Source: Nemophila menziesii (Eukaryota; Streptophyta; Magnoliopsida; Boraginales; Hydrophyllaceae). Taken from it: 64,000 nt of DNA. The notes under the pieces were generated by a model that had not been told where the DNA came from, ran no database searches, and was given only the letters and a program-made list of their open reading frames with translations. The stretch is from assembly GCA_029959085.1 (NCBI GenBank), contig JARWIR010000005.1, positions 2,668,501 through 2,732,500 on the forward strand. The letters are read 5' to 3'. This document shows, one piece after another, positions 45,849-56,930 of this stretch. Every line of letters starts with the position of its first letter. Position 1 is the stretch's first letter. The position numbers and the translations under genes were made by a program.

Positions 45849-47410
45849 TGATGTCTCCCTAATTGTTCTTATTTTAGACCCTTAGGAGACATCATTTTTG
45901 GTGTTTATTTAATTAATTTGATAGACTTTTGTACTAAATATTCAATAATCCGGAATTACCTTTTTATTTCTAGCATTTTTAATTTATTAAACTTTTGCGC
46001 GTAATATTGGTATTTTTAGTGTAAAGTTTACAGGTTTTAGATGTTAGCTAGGAGAGGAATCCGAGGAGAAGGTCAAAGATCGTGAATTAGAGTCAAGACT
46101 TGAAGACAAATCCCGAAGATATTATTTTTAGAGCTGAAAATCCACTTTCCAGGCCATAGATTGCTGATTTCGAGGTGCTTAAGCGATGATTTAGCCGCTG
46201 ACCTTTGAAGAGAAATCATTCCTTATCGAGTTACGGAACTTTAGCAACTGGAATGAGGTCAATCGGAGTTGTAACGCATCGGGAAAAGCTGTTTTAGTGA
46301 AGGCCTATCATCAGTTACGGGATTTTGGGCTTAGAAAGTGGGCTTGGACATTTAATTAGGCTTTTATTTTCTGGTCCAAGCCCTAGTCCGAATTTGCACT
46401 TATAAAAGGAGGTCTGGACTTCTATTTTTCACATAATTCACATTCTACAAGATTAAACACCAGAGAGAAGTCAACGGAAGGGAGAAGAAGAAGCTACAAG
46501 AGCTGGAGAGGGTCTATATCTCCGTTCGTAGTCATTCCTATTCCGGAAATTAGGTTTTTCTTATCTTTAATTTTGTAATCAAATATGAATTCCTTTATTT
46601 TTAATTTAGTTTTTAATTTTAATATGAGCTAAGCTTTTCATAGTGCTTGAGAACAAATAATGGGTGAATCCCAATCTTATTAATTAACGAATGTTGAATT
46701 TGGGTTTTTATTGAATTAAACTAAATTAGGGCTTTTACTCTTTTCAATAAATTGAGATTATTTTACTGTTTTTAGAATAGCTAACTAAGAACAGGTGTTA
46801 GTATCTAGGCTATTCCAATTAGTGGCGATTGGATCATCCTGACGGAGGGTTTAGGTACGGAAATATTTATTTAATCTAAAATAGAAGCTATTGATTCTGA
46901 CGAACTTAGCTAATTTTAGGGCCAATGAGGTAATAAAACTTAATCATCCAACGGTGGATCATATTTACCCTGACGGGACTAGTGACACCCTAGGATTGCC
47001 TTATAGTCCACCCTGACGGGGGTATAAGGAATTTAGAATCCCGACCATTGTAATTGACCAATTTAGCCCTTAAACAACATAAGTTAAGAAATAGGATAGG
47101 GAGGATCCTTGCGTTCTCAAGTACTACATCTCATATTGCGTTTTCACTTATTTTACTTGCGTCTTAGTTTTTACTTGCATTTAATATTTGTCTTTCATTC
47201 ATTTAGTTTTAATAACGAAAACCAAACAAACATTTTATTATCTTTTATTTTCATAAGTGCATCAATCACTACTTGCTAAACATTGTGATCAACCATCCGT
47301 CCTTGGAACGAATCTGTATTATCATACATACTACTTGGGACAACCGTACACTTGCGGTTGTGGTTCGGTTAGCATTTGCATTTATTTTTAGAACACACAA
47401 AGGACCACCT
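45849..47410 (+). repeat. 5' LTR of the young Ty3 element
   Basis: Begins TGATGTCTCCCTAATTG. A TATA box (TTATAAAAGG, 46400-46409) marks the likely start of the genomic RNA. Ends ACCACCT where the 3' LTR ends ACCACCA; this is the single difference found. Confidence 0.95.
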
Positions 47411-47416
47411 AGTTTT

Positions 47417-47435
47417 TGGCGCCGCTGCCGGGGAC
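47417..47435 (+). promoter_or_regulatory. Primer-binding site (tRNA-Asp)
   Basis: TGGCGCCGCTGCCGGGGAC is complementary, with one mismatch, to the 3' end of plant tRNA-Asp(GUC). It lies six bases after the 5' LTR, where minus-strand synthesis primes. Athila-group elements commonly use this tRNA. Confidence 0.85.
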
Positions 47436-47552
47436 GGTAGCGTGTGACCACGGTGTTTATCCTTTAGTGATAGTGCATTTATTTTTATTTTTGTTTTTAT
47501 CAGTTTTACGCTTTTTGCTTGTTTAGTTTTCTCAGGTTTTTAGGTTTGGTGT

Positions 47553-50354
47553 ATGCGAAGGAGACTCTTTCAGGATCTAGAGCCAACACCTCCGATCCTT
47601 AATAATCCAGAATCATTAATCAGACTTGCTAACAAGAGAAGGAAAGAACAAGAATCCTCAGAAGTAGAAGAATTAATTCACCAAATGGAGAACGTTAATA
47701 TTCAGAACAATAACGGACAAGCTCAAATCGTGATGAATCATGATCCGTGGTTTACTAATGGTCCTCCAGAAGTTCCATTCCGCGCTCCTGCTATAGGAGT
47801 AGGTGCTCCAGATATAAATGTTCCGAAGTTTCGTCCAGATCCGGGTATGATAGCTCAATTCCAAAACTTTGGAAATTTTCGTGGTAGAGTTGGAGAAGAT
47901 CCTCTTAGAGCGATACAGAAATTCAAACAGATATGTGATTCTTACATCACACAAGGAGTTTCAAAAGAACAGATGTACTACGCTGTGTTTAAATTTTTTG
48001 TTATTGATGGAGCAAGTGAATGGCACGATACGCAAGATCCGACGAAGATTACTAATTGGGACCAATTAGAGATTGCTTTCTTTGACAGGTATTACCCAAG
48101 TAACATGAGGTTAGATGCTGAACTGGAATTGACACAATTCCGTCAAGAGTATGAGGAAACTGTGGGTAGGAGTTGGACAAGATTTCAGATGTGTTTGCGT
48201 AAAGTTCCTAATCATGGCTTTTCAGAACAACAACAGTTAAAGATCTTTTATAGAGGCCTTGATGGAATTTCAAGAGAGAAATTGGATACGCTATGTGGAG
48301 CAGGTTTTCTTCAAGTTCAACCCGCTCACGCAAAGATCATCTTAGAGAGAACAGTCAAGAATGAAGTTGGGTGGAGTTCAGTAAGAACACCAGTTAAAAG
48401 AGTGAATAATGTTGATATGGAAGAAAAGTTTGCTACGCTAGAGACAAAGCTTCAGACCACACTAGAACAACAATTGAGACAACTTACTCTAGCCGTGAAA
48501 GAAGGTTTCTCGAATAAAAGAGGTGAGGTAAAGGTTGCACAAGAGGTATATGGATGTGAGTATTGCGGTGTCAATGATCATAGTTGGGAAAATTGTCAAA
48601 ATAATCAAGAATCCGTGATGTTTGTGTCCAATAGAGGTAACTTTAATTCAAGTGGTAATGGATATCAGCCTAACAGAAACCATCCGGGGTTTCAATACTC
48701 AAATCCTGATGGGGCAGCAAATCCTACTTATGCGTATCAGCCGCGTCCCCAAGGTAACAACTACAATCCAAGACCACACAACAATTACCAAGGAGGACAG
48801 AATCAAAATTATGTTCAGAGACAAGCTCCTCAAGACAATTATGATGACACAATGAATCAGAAGGCCTTACCTGCCCATCCGCAAGAAGGAGTTACTCTTC
48901 AGAAAACAGTTGAAAGTTTAATCGCTCTTCAGACACAAGCTATGGAACGTCAAAACGCAGTTGAAGCAAGTATGAAGTTGTTCCAGAATCAGCTAAGTCA
49001 AATTAACAAACAACTGAATCAACGTCCACAAGGGCAACTCCCTAGCGATACTGAGAATCCAATCCAAATCGAAGACTGTAAAGCTATTACTCTCAGAAGT
49101 GGTAAGAACCTTCCTCCACCTCCTTTTCCCGTTATGAAAGAGAAAGAAGTCCCAAGAAAAGAAAAGGAAGTGGGTGAAAAAGAGAAAGAGAATAAGAAAG
49201 ATAGTGAGGTTGAAGAAATAGTGAGGCCAAGTGAGATTCTAAAGAAGAAAGATGATACTATGATTAATCGTCCTCCTCCACCATTTCCATCGAGAGTTCA
49301 AAAGAAGGGTGACATGGCTGATTATCAAAAATTCTTTAACAAGGTAAGAGGACTTAGCATAAATATTCCGTTGTTAGAAGCTATTCGAGATGTGCCCAAG
49401 TATGCTAAGTTTCTGAAAAGAGCCCTCACCAACAAACGGCCATATTGTGATAATGAGATGATTGGTCTTCCTGAAGAATGTAGTGCTATTTGTCAAGGTA
49501 AATTACCTCCAAAGTTAGTTGATCCTGGGAGTTTCACAATTCCGATATCTATTGGTAATGAGTGGAGAGGAAAAGCACTATGTGACTTGGGTGCAAGCAT
49601 AAATCTTATGCCCAAATCGATCTTTGATAAGCTTAATATCGAAGCAAGACCCACTTCTATGGTCTTGCAAATGGCGGATCGATCTCTTGCACATCCAGAA
49701 GGCCGAATCGAAGATGTCCTCGTTAAGGCAGGTACGTTAATTTTTCCCGCTGATTTCATTATACTTGATTACGACGCGGATAGGAATGTCCCCATTATTT
49801 TGGGAAGACCATTCCTAGCCACGGGGCGTACCTTGATTGATGTAGAGAACGGAGAAATGATTATGAGAATCCAAGACGAGGAGATGAAGTTTAATGTGTT
49901 TAGACCTATGAAGTTTCCGGATTCCAAGGAAGAATGTTTTCGTATAGATGTAAGGGAACCGGTAAGAAAAGAGCCAATTAATGTTGTGGACACTTTAGGA
50001 GTGGAGGAGAAAGAGCTACGAAAGAAACCACCGATCAAAGTTCCTCCAAATCCTAAGAGAAATCCACCACTCAATCATGCGAAGAAGAAAGAGAAAACAC
50101 GTGTCACGAAGGTTCCAAAGGAACCTAAGAAGGAAAGAAAGAAAAAGGAGTTCAAAGTAGGCGAAGAAGTTGCTATGAAAAAGCCTAAACCTCCTCCAAA
50201 GACATGTGAATCAAAGAACTCTTGGCTAGGACCATTCGTGGTTGCTAAGGTAATCTCAGATAAATTAGTTGGAATAAAAGCTAAGGGTTGTAAATTCCGA
50301 GTTGCAAATATTGATAACCTCACTCACTGCTGGGGAGGTTATGTGAATGACTGA
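47553..50354 (+). CDS. Gag-protease polyprotein with integrase C-terminus-like tail, pol deleted
   Basis: One 933-residue open frame. Residues about 95-240 form the retrotransposon Gag capsid domain (PLRAIQKFKQICDSY, FKFFVIDGASEWH, FFDRYYPSN, FRQEYEETVGRSWTRF). Residues about 335-348 are a perfect CX2CX4HX4C zinc knuckle (CEYCGVNDHSWENC). A Gln/Asn-rich linker follows, then an aspartic protease with catalytic CDLGAS at about 677-681 and ILGRPFL near 750. A Lys/Pro-rich linker leads to FKVGEEVAMKK..SWLGPFVV (about 865-900), which resembles the end of integrase. Everything between (RT, RNase H, zinc-binding and catalytic integrase) is missing, yet the frame is kept. It can form particles and process Gag by family knowledge but cannot copy or integrate itself. 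The ATG at 47553 is used; an earlier start is not evident. Confidence 0.93.
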   Translation: MRRRLFQDLEPTPPILNNPESLIRLANKRRKEQESSEVEELIHQMENVNIQNNNGQAQIVMNHDPWFTNGPPEVPFRAPAIGVGAPDINVPKFRPDPGMIAQFQNFGNFRGRVGEDPLRAIQKFKQICDSYITQGVSKEQMYYAVFKFFVIDGASEWHDTQDPTKITNWDQLEIAFFDRYYPSNMRLDAELELTQFRQEYEETVGRSWTRFQMCLRKVPNHGFSEQQQLKIFYRGLDGISREKLDTLCGAGFLQVQPAHAKIILERTVKNEVGWSSVRTPVKRVNNVDMEEKFATLETKLQTTLEQQLRQLTLAVKEGFSNKRGEVKVAQEVYGCEYCGVNDHSWENCQNNQESVMFVSNRGNFNSSGNGYQPNRNHPGFQYSNPDGAANPTYAYQPRPQGNNYNPRPHNNYQGGQNQNYVQRQAPQDNYDDTMNQKALPAHPQEGVTLQKTVESLIALQTQAMERQNAVEASMKLFQNQLSQINKQLNQRPQGQLPSDTENPIQIEDCKAITLRSGKNLPPPPFPVMKEKEVPRKEKEVGEKEKENKKDSEVEEIVRPSEILKKKDDTMINRPPPPFPSRVQKKGDMADYQKFFNKVRGLSINIPLLEAIRDVPKYAKFLKRALTNKRPYCDNEMIGLPEECSAICQGKLPPKLVDPGSFTIPISIGNEWRGKALCDLGASINLMPKSIFDKLNIEARPTSMVLQMADRSLAHPEGRIEDVLVKAGTLIFPADFIILDYDADRNVPIILGRPFLATGRTLIDVENGEMIMRIQDEEMKFNVFRPMKFPDSKEECFRIDVREPVRKEPINVVDTLGVEEKELRKKPPIKVPPNPKRNPPLNHAKKKEKTRVTKVPKEPKKERKKKEFKVGEEVAMKKPKPPPKTCESKNSWLGPFVVAKVISDKLVGIKAKGCKFRVANIDNLTHCWGGYVND

Positions 50355-50579
50355 TAAATGAGGTAACCCGTCGAGCTTAACGACGTTAAACAAAAGCCAA
50401 TTTCTTGTATATTAGTCTAAGTTTTTATTTTTTGCAATTTAGATTAGTTTGATTTTCGTAATTTTAGTGTTTATTATTAAGAAATGAGGAAGGGTAGTTG
50501 TTTTTGATGATTTCAGGGATAAAAAGGTCATGAGTTTGGGGTCGAAAGGGCGAAAATAAGAGAAAATTTGTGGTGTTCC

Positions 50580-51030
50580 AGGGGCCAAACCGGGTCCCCG
50601 CATTTGCAAATGCGGGTACCCGGTTTCGAAAGCTAAAAATTCTACATTCTGACCCTGCGTCTTGGGTCCCGCGTTTTCCCGCGTTTTGCTGCGTTTTGCT
50701 GCGTTTTGAATTCGCGCCATCGACGCAAACCGGGGCCCCGCATTTGCAAATGCGGGTACCCGGTTTCGGAGCTGTAACTTTCCAATTTCTCTGACCCCGC
50801 GTTTTGGGAGGTCGCGTTTTGGTGCGTCTTGGCTCGCGCCATCGACGAGAATGCGGGTACCCGCATTTGCAAATGCGGGCACCCGGTTTCGAAGGGCAAA
50901 TCTCTGACCCCGCGTTTTGGGTCCCGCGTTTTGAGGTATAAAAAAAAAAAAAAAAAAAAATTATTTTTCGCGTCGACACAGCGACGCGAAACTGGGGCCC
51001 CGCATTTTCAAATGCGGGTACCCGGTTTCA
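50580..51030 (+). repeat. Cluster of 20-bp palindromes in a GC-rich island
   Basis: CCCGCATTTGCAAATGCGGG, a perfect palindrome, occurs at 50597-50616, 50737-50756 and 50860-50879, with a one-base variant at 50998-51017. Most copies are followed by TACCCGGTTTCG. Between them lie repeats of GACCCCGCGTTTTGGGTCCC and CGCGCCATCGACG. Unit spacing is about 120-140 bases. Confidence 0.9.
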
Positions 51031-53274
51031 TCTGTGACAGGGCCGTTTTGAAGCTTTTTAGCCCTAGATTTTTACCTCCTTCTTCAACCCAGCCTCCAAA
51101 AACACTCCCAAAACCTAGAATTTCCTGAACATCATCATCAACAACCACACAATCCTCAAATCTTGCTCTCTTTCACCACAACAACATGCAATCAACTCAT
51201 CTCCCATCCGAAAAAAATATGATTAAAGTCCCACTTTTCTCTAATTGTTCTTCATCCAAGCTTCAAATTAAATCCAATTCCCTCTTCCCCCCAATCAATT
51301 AGCCTTTACCCATCTCATATTCCACCATAATCTTCAAGTCTTAAGCCTCAAAACATCAAAGTTCTAAGCCTTAGCTTCTCACTATTTGAAGTTTTGAGTT
51401 TGGGGTGGAAAGAGATGCTTATCAGAACCGTTTTCATGTGTACTTATCGAAGGAATTCTCCAAGAAACAGAAACACTTTTGGTGCTACTCAAGAACAAGC
51501 TATTGAGATTCCTATTTCACGTTTCAAACACAAGACTGAAGAGGTTCAAATTAAGGCTAATCCTAAGAAGAGGGAAGTGATTGAGGAACCTGAAAGTGAG
51601 GAGGCAAATGATCCGATGATGAGTTGGAATCGAAAATCAAGGTGTTGGAAGAAAAATCAGGATACGAGGTGCGCTATTTTGGGAAACGTTACAATCAAGT
51701 TGAACTTTATTTGTTCAAAGCAAAATTTACGATGTCTAGACGCGAGATAAAGTTCAGGGACGCAACACCGACAACCAGCCTCGCGCTGGTTAAGATACGT
51801 TTTCTAATCCTTCCCATTTAGTGTAAATTATTTTCTTGCTTTGAGTCTTTTCGAGTCGTGGGGACACGACTCATTTTTGAGTTTGGGGTGGGGTTCGTTG
51901 CCTCATCCCAGTTTTTATGTGTTATATGTTTTATTTGCTTTCAATAAAATAATTTTCGGAGTTGCGTTTGACTGTAGAAGATTTTAAATGTCCCTTTAAG
52001 CATACTTTTGATGAATCAATGATAGTAAATAGTGGACTTTAGGGATTGATATAAAACGCACTTACAATTGCATGCGAACATAGGTAATTGATAGGAAAAA
52101 TTAATGAACAATGCAAATGAAGTAAGCTTGTACTCAAGGAATATGTTTGGTGTGTAGAACGTGAAATCCTAATTAGTAGAGAACCCACCTAGATATGAAC
52201 TAAAGACAAGCTATGTACTTAGGAAAATGATAGGGGCAGTTCTTTGTTAGCCATTTGTGCCTTTTTAGCTTTCTATCCCTTGTATTAATGATTATCCGTC
52301 TTAGCCCACTTTGAGCCTTTAGCCTTTTCTTTGTAACCACGATATAAGCCATTATCCCTTAGATTATTAGGCATGACCATATGACCCGCACTTGAATCAC
52401 AATCCTGAGACATGTCTCGAGCTTGAGTTTGGGGTGGTGGGACCACGTATGGGGAATTTATTGGGTAGGGATTGATGTGCTTTGTATTGTAGCACAATTG
52501 CAGATGATTTATAATTGTAACCCTTTGCCGGGAATGAAAAAAAAAAAAAAAAAGTGAAAAAGAAAGAAAAAAATGAAAAAATTGAAAATTCATACAGTAG
52601 GAAACGGGAACCCGGATTCATCAAAACCGGGAACCCGGTTTGCTTCTGTACAAAAAAAAAATGAGAAAAAGAGAATTGTGTAGAAAAAGAAAAATACATA
52701 TGAATAAAACACCCGGCAAAGTGGATTTTTTCTGAAAATCATCTTGTTTATAGTGGGTAGACATGGGACGCTACATTGTTGCGTATATGGGTGAGTGAGA
52801 ACATCTTTTGAGCGTTAACTCAAGCTCGAGGACACTGTTGATGGTAAGTGAGGAGAGAGCCAAAAGCTCACTTCAAATTTACCAAATATACATCCACACC
52901 CGTCCTTAAGCCAATATTATAACCGTAAAGACCTCGTGATTCCTAAGTGCATAGTGAATTTATAATTCTGTTGATAGGGAATACACTAAGTGGAGCGTTC
53001 AAAGCAAGGTAGGATTAATGACCACCCTATATCCATCATACAGATATGAGTACAAGTGTAACCTTCAAGCATTGCGACTTTAATTTTATGATTGAGATTA
53101 CTTATGTTTGATGTTGCATGATTAGTGTATGTATATGTTAGTTCTTAAAGTTTTGCTATATGAGATTTATCTTTAGAATTGCTTTAGGTTTATTTGCTAA
53201 GCTTCTAGTTGTTCTTGCGTTTACTTCTACCCCTTGTTTTGTTTTGTTTTGCTTTGTCGGGACGACAAAGGTTT

Positions 53275-53287
53275 GAGTTGGGGGTCT
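53275..53287 (+). promoter_or_regulatory. Polypurine tract
   Basis: GAGTTGGGGGTCT lies directly before the TG of the 3' LTR and would prime plus-strand synthesis. The truncated relative has the same sequence before its LTR at 6556. Confidence 0.8.
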
Positions 53288-54849
53288 TGATGTCTCCCTA
53301 ATTGTTCTTATTTTAGACCCTTAGGAGACATCATTTTTGGTGTTTATTTAATTAATTTGATAGACTTTTGTACTAAATATTCAATAATCCGGAATTACCT
53401 TTTTATTTCTAGCATTTTTAATTTATTAAACTTTTGCGCGTAATATTGGTATTTTTAGTGTAAAGTTTACAGGTTTTAGATGTTAGCTAGGAGAGGAATC
53501 CGAGGAGAAGGTCAAAGATCGTGAATTAGAGTCAAGACTTGAAGACAAATCCCGAAGATATTATTTTTAGAGCTGAAAATCCACTTTCCAGGCCATAGAT
53601 TGCTGATTTCGAGGTGCTTAAGCGATGATTTAGCCGCTGACCTTTGAAGAGAAATCATTCCTTATCGAGTTACGGAACTTTAGCAACTGGAATGAGGTCA
53701 ATCGGAGTTGTAACGCATCGGGAAAAGCTGTTTTAGTGAAGGCCTATCATCAGTTACGGGATTTTGGGCTTAGAAAGTGGGCTTGGACATTTAATTAGGC
53801 TTTTATTTTCTGGTCCAAGCCCTAGTCCGAATTTGCACTTATAAAAGGAGGTCTGGACTTCTATTTTTCACATAATTCACATTCTACAAGATTAAACACC
53901 AGAGAGAAGTCAACGGAAGGGAGAAGAAGAAGCTACAAGAGCTGGAGAGGGTCTATATCTCCGTTCGTAGTCATTCCTATTCCGGAAATTAGGTTTTTCT
54001 TATCTTTAATTTTGTAATCAAATATGAATTCCTTTATTTTTAATTTAGTTTTTAATTTTAATATGAGCTAAGCTTTTCATAGTGCTTGAGAACAAATAAT
54101 GGGTGAATCCCAATCTTATTAATTAACGAATGTTGAATTTGGGTTTTTATTGAATTAAACTAAATTAGGGCTTTTACTCTTTTCAATAAATTGAGATTAT
54201 TTTACTGTTTTTAGAATAGCTAACTAAGAACAGGTGTTAGTATCTAGGCTATTCCAATTAGTGGCGATTGGATCATCCTGACGGAGGGTTTAGGTACGGA
54301 AATATTTATTTAATCTAAAATAGAAGCTATTGATTCTGACGAACTTAGCTAATTTTAGGGCCAATGAGGTAATAAAACTTAATCATCCAACGGTGGATCA
54401 TATTTACCCTGACGGGACTAGTGACACCCTAGGATTGCCTTATAGTCCACCCTGACGGGGGTATAAGGAATTTAGAATCCCGACCATTGTAATTGACCAA
54501 TTTAGCCCTTAAACAACATAAGTTAAGAAATAGGATAGGGAGGATCCTTGCGTTCTCAAGTACTACATCTCATATTGCGTTTTCACTTATTTTACTTGCG
54601 TCTTAGTTTTTACTTGCATTTAATATTTGTCTTTCATTCATTTAGTTTTAATAACGAAAACCAAACAAACATTTTATTATCTTTTATTTTCATAAGTGCA
54701 TCAATCACTACTTGCTAAACATTGTGATCAACCATCCGTCCTTGGAACGAATCTGTATTATCATACATACTACTTGGGACAACCGTACACTTGCGGTTGT
54801 GGTTCGGTTAGCATTTGCATTTATTTTTAGAACACACAAAGGACCACCA
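53288..54849 (+). repeat. 3' LTR of the young Ty3 element
   Basis: Same length as the 5' LTR (1562 bp). Identical to it in my reading except the final base (A, giving the expected TG...CA). Confidence 0.95.
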
Positions 54850-56220
54850 GTGATTTGAAGATACTGTTAGTATATGCTGCTTCAGCAAAGGTACCCCATC
54901 AGAATTGATTATTCATGTTGTTAACTTCTTAGGGATCTAGAGATCATTTGGTCATCCCTATGAGTCATAATTGAAGCAAAATTCGAGCACGTCATTGGCT
55001 TAAAGACCGACTTTCCATCTTAACTACAAGATGGAAGGAAAAGCTTCTTTTGGATGGAGGTAAGGAAGCCATTATCGAATCGGGTGCTCCAAGCCATTCC
55101 AAACTACTATATGTCTATCCTTAAATTCCTAAAAACCTTTTGCAAAGACCTCTCACAAATGGTTGCACATTTTTGGTAGGAGATCAAGAGCTCAGAAACG
55201 AATTCATTTGGGAAAAATTGCTAGGGTCAAAGAACACAGAGGTTTAGGTTTAAGAGATTTTGAGACAATGAATCTTGCTTTACTTGCGGGTACGTCTTAG
55301 AGACTTTTTAACAACACAAACTCTCTCGTGTATAAAGTTCTTACAAGAACTTACTTTCCAATCACTCCTTTTGGTACGCGCTCATGAAAAAGGTAATATC
55401 ATGGGTGATGACGGGCATTATGTGAGGTAGAAATATCCTCAATTGGGGGTGCATCATGTAGATTGGAAATGAGGCCAATACAGACATTTGGAAAGGCAGG
55501 TGGCTTCTGAATCACATTACCGTATCTCGTCCAGAAAACATTTTAATCACTAGAGTGGAGGAACTTATCCTCCATGAGGGTAAAGGACTGAATTTAGAGC
55601 TTGTCTCCTTGATTCCTCACCCTTGCATTGCCGAGACTATTAAGCGCATCCCACCTCATGCAGTTGACGAAGAAGATGAAATTATCTGTATGCACTCTTT
55701 AGACAGTTCCTATGCCAGAAAATCAGGATGTCACGTTACTCTCTCTCTCTTAAATCTCTAATCTTTACCTTTGACTCCTTTCTCTGATTCTTCAAAAGAC
55801 ACTTAATTTTGGAATACCTCTTGGCATGCGAAAACGCCAACTAAGATTCAATGCTTTGTTTAAATATAGCTAACATCCATCCCTTGTGGTGCCAGTATTT
55901 TCAAACGTAAATATTCTTATTGACCAAGGTGCGGCTTTGCAACCATCTAGTCGAGAGCGTGGAACACATCTTTCTTGAATGCCCGGTTAGCTTGGAAGTT
56001 TGTTATGATTTATTTTCTAGAGCAGATTAATTAAGCCAAATCTTTGTGAGGTGGACGATTGGATTCTAAAAGTTCCCAAAGAAGGGAAGACCGTGGATTG
56101 GGATAGAAAAACTCTCACAACCTAAGTCTTGATTTCAATTTGGAATATTTGGACTACTAAAGATTCCACATATGTTTATGTAAATATTGCTATTGAGCAA
56201 TGGTTCTCGCATGAGTAAAC
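54850..56220 (+). pseudogene. LINE remnant, right half
   Basis: Continues the element broken at 45848. In shifting frames one reads DRLSILTTRWKEKLLLDGGK, NEFIWEKLLGSKN and, near the end, VEHIFLECP, the zf-RVT zinc-binding motif. Many stops. The copy ends near 56220 without a clear tail because another element begins at 56278. Confidence 0.75.
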
Positions 56221-56277
56221 TTGAAAGAGGTTCAAGTTTCTATGATGATTCTTGGCACTTCTCGCAAAGGAAGGAAT

Positions 56278-56730
56278 TGTTGGGTTGTGGCTTAAAGTCC
56301 AAGCTCAACGATTTAATTAAACTTGGAGAGCAAGAAAAAAATTAATTGATTTGAGTTTCAAGTAATTATATATTAGGAAATTAAGATACTTGGTAAATAA
56401 ATAATGTTCCCTATATATATGGGGATACATAGTTTGTTATTCTTTGTATCATATTTCCTCCCTACAAGGGCTTGGGGTGGGGTGTGTGTCGGGGTCATGT
56501 GGGGGCCAAAAAAGAGAGTGTAAGTGATACACTTGTGAAAAATATAGGAATGATTCTTGTTGAACATAAAAGAGGGTTATTATTCTTGTTCAAGTGTTTA
56601 CTCTATCGTAAAATAGTGTGAACCTCTATGGATATAGAATTTTTTTTGAACCACGTAAATCTTGTGTATTATTTATTTTATTACATTATTTTCTTTGGTT
56701 TTCATTCAAACGTGTTTTTTCTCCCTAACA
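56278..56730 (+). repeat. Copia-type LTR remnant
   Basis: Begins TGTTGGGTTGTGG. It has a TATA-like CCCTATATATATGGGG (near 56411) and a 3' part with GAACCACGTAAATCTTGTGT, a phrase typical of many plant copia LTR ends. The right border at CCCTAACA is set by mirror symmetry with the start. No matching target duplication was found, so it may be a truncated or recombined solo LTR. Confidence 0.5.
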
Positions 56731-56930
56731 CCACTATCACTTTGCAAATGGCCGATCCTTCTATTTCTCAACCCAAAGGGAAAATCAAACATGTCTTGGT
56801 AAAAGCGGATAACTTTATATTTCCTTGTGATTTCATTATTCGTGACTATGATGCCGATAAAAATGTTCCTATTATCCTGGTAAGGCATTTCTTGGACACA
56901 GGGAGAAATATTATTGATGTCGAGAATGGT
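56731..56930 (+). pseudogene. Old Athila-like protease fragment, left part
   Basis: LQMADPSISQPKGKIKHVLV and RDYDADKNVPIILVRHFLDT correspond to the protease C-terminal half of the young element (residues about 705-765). The conserved ILGRPFL is decayed to ILVRHFL. Broken at 56930 by the solo LTR. Confidence 0.85.

Larger units (their letters stand above)
50355..53287 (+). other. Non-coding 3' internal region of the young Ty3 element
   Basis: Contains the GC-rich palindrome cluster (50580-51030), a stretch with weak open frames (51394-51821) without recognisable domains, and three internal copies of TTGAGTTTGGGGTGG (51394, 51877, 52423). The final polypurine tract GAGTTGGGGGTCT (53275-53287) abuts the 3' LTR. 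The same layout is seen in the truncated copy at 5215-6555. Confidence 0.7.
45849..54849 (+). mobile_element. Complete but non-autonomous Ty3/Athila-like LTR retrotransposon, 9001 bp
   Basis: Two 1562-bp LTRs (45849-47410, 53288-54849) differ only at their last base in my line-by-line comparison. GTGAT is duplicated at 45844-45848 and 54850-54854. A primer-binding site complementary to tRNA-Asp follows the 5' LTR, and a polypurine tract precedes the 3' LTR. The only long frame is Gag-protease (47553-50354) with an integrase-like tail; RT, RNase H and the integrase core are absent. Near-zero LTR divergence means a very recent insertion, so the proteins needed were probably supplied in trans by a relative. 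It landed in a dead LINE. Confidence 0.95.

Noticed and set aside
51394..51821. Possible extra ORF (env-like) in the Ty3 3' internal region
   Set aside because: Two overlapping short frames have no signal peptide, membrane span or known motif; not enough to call a gene.
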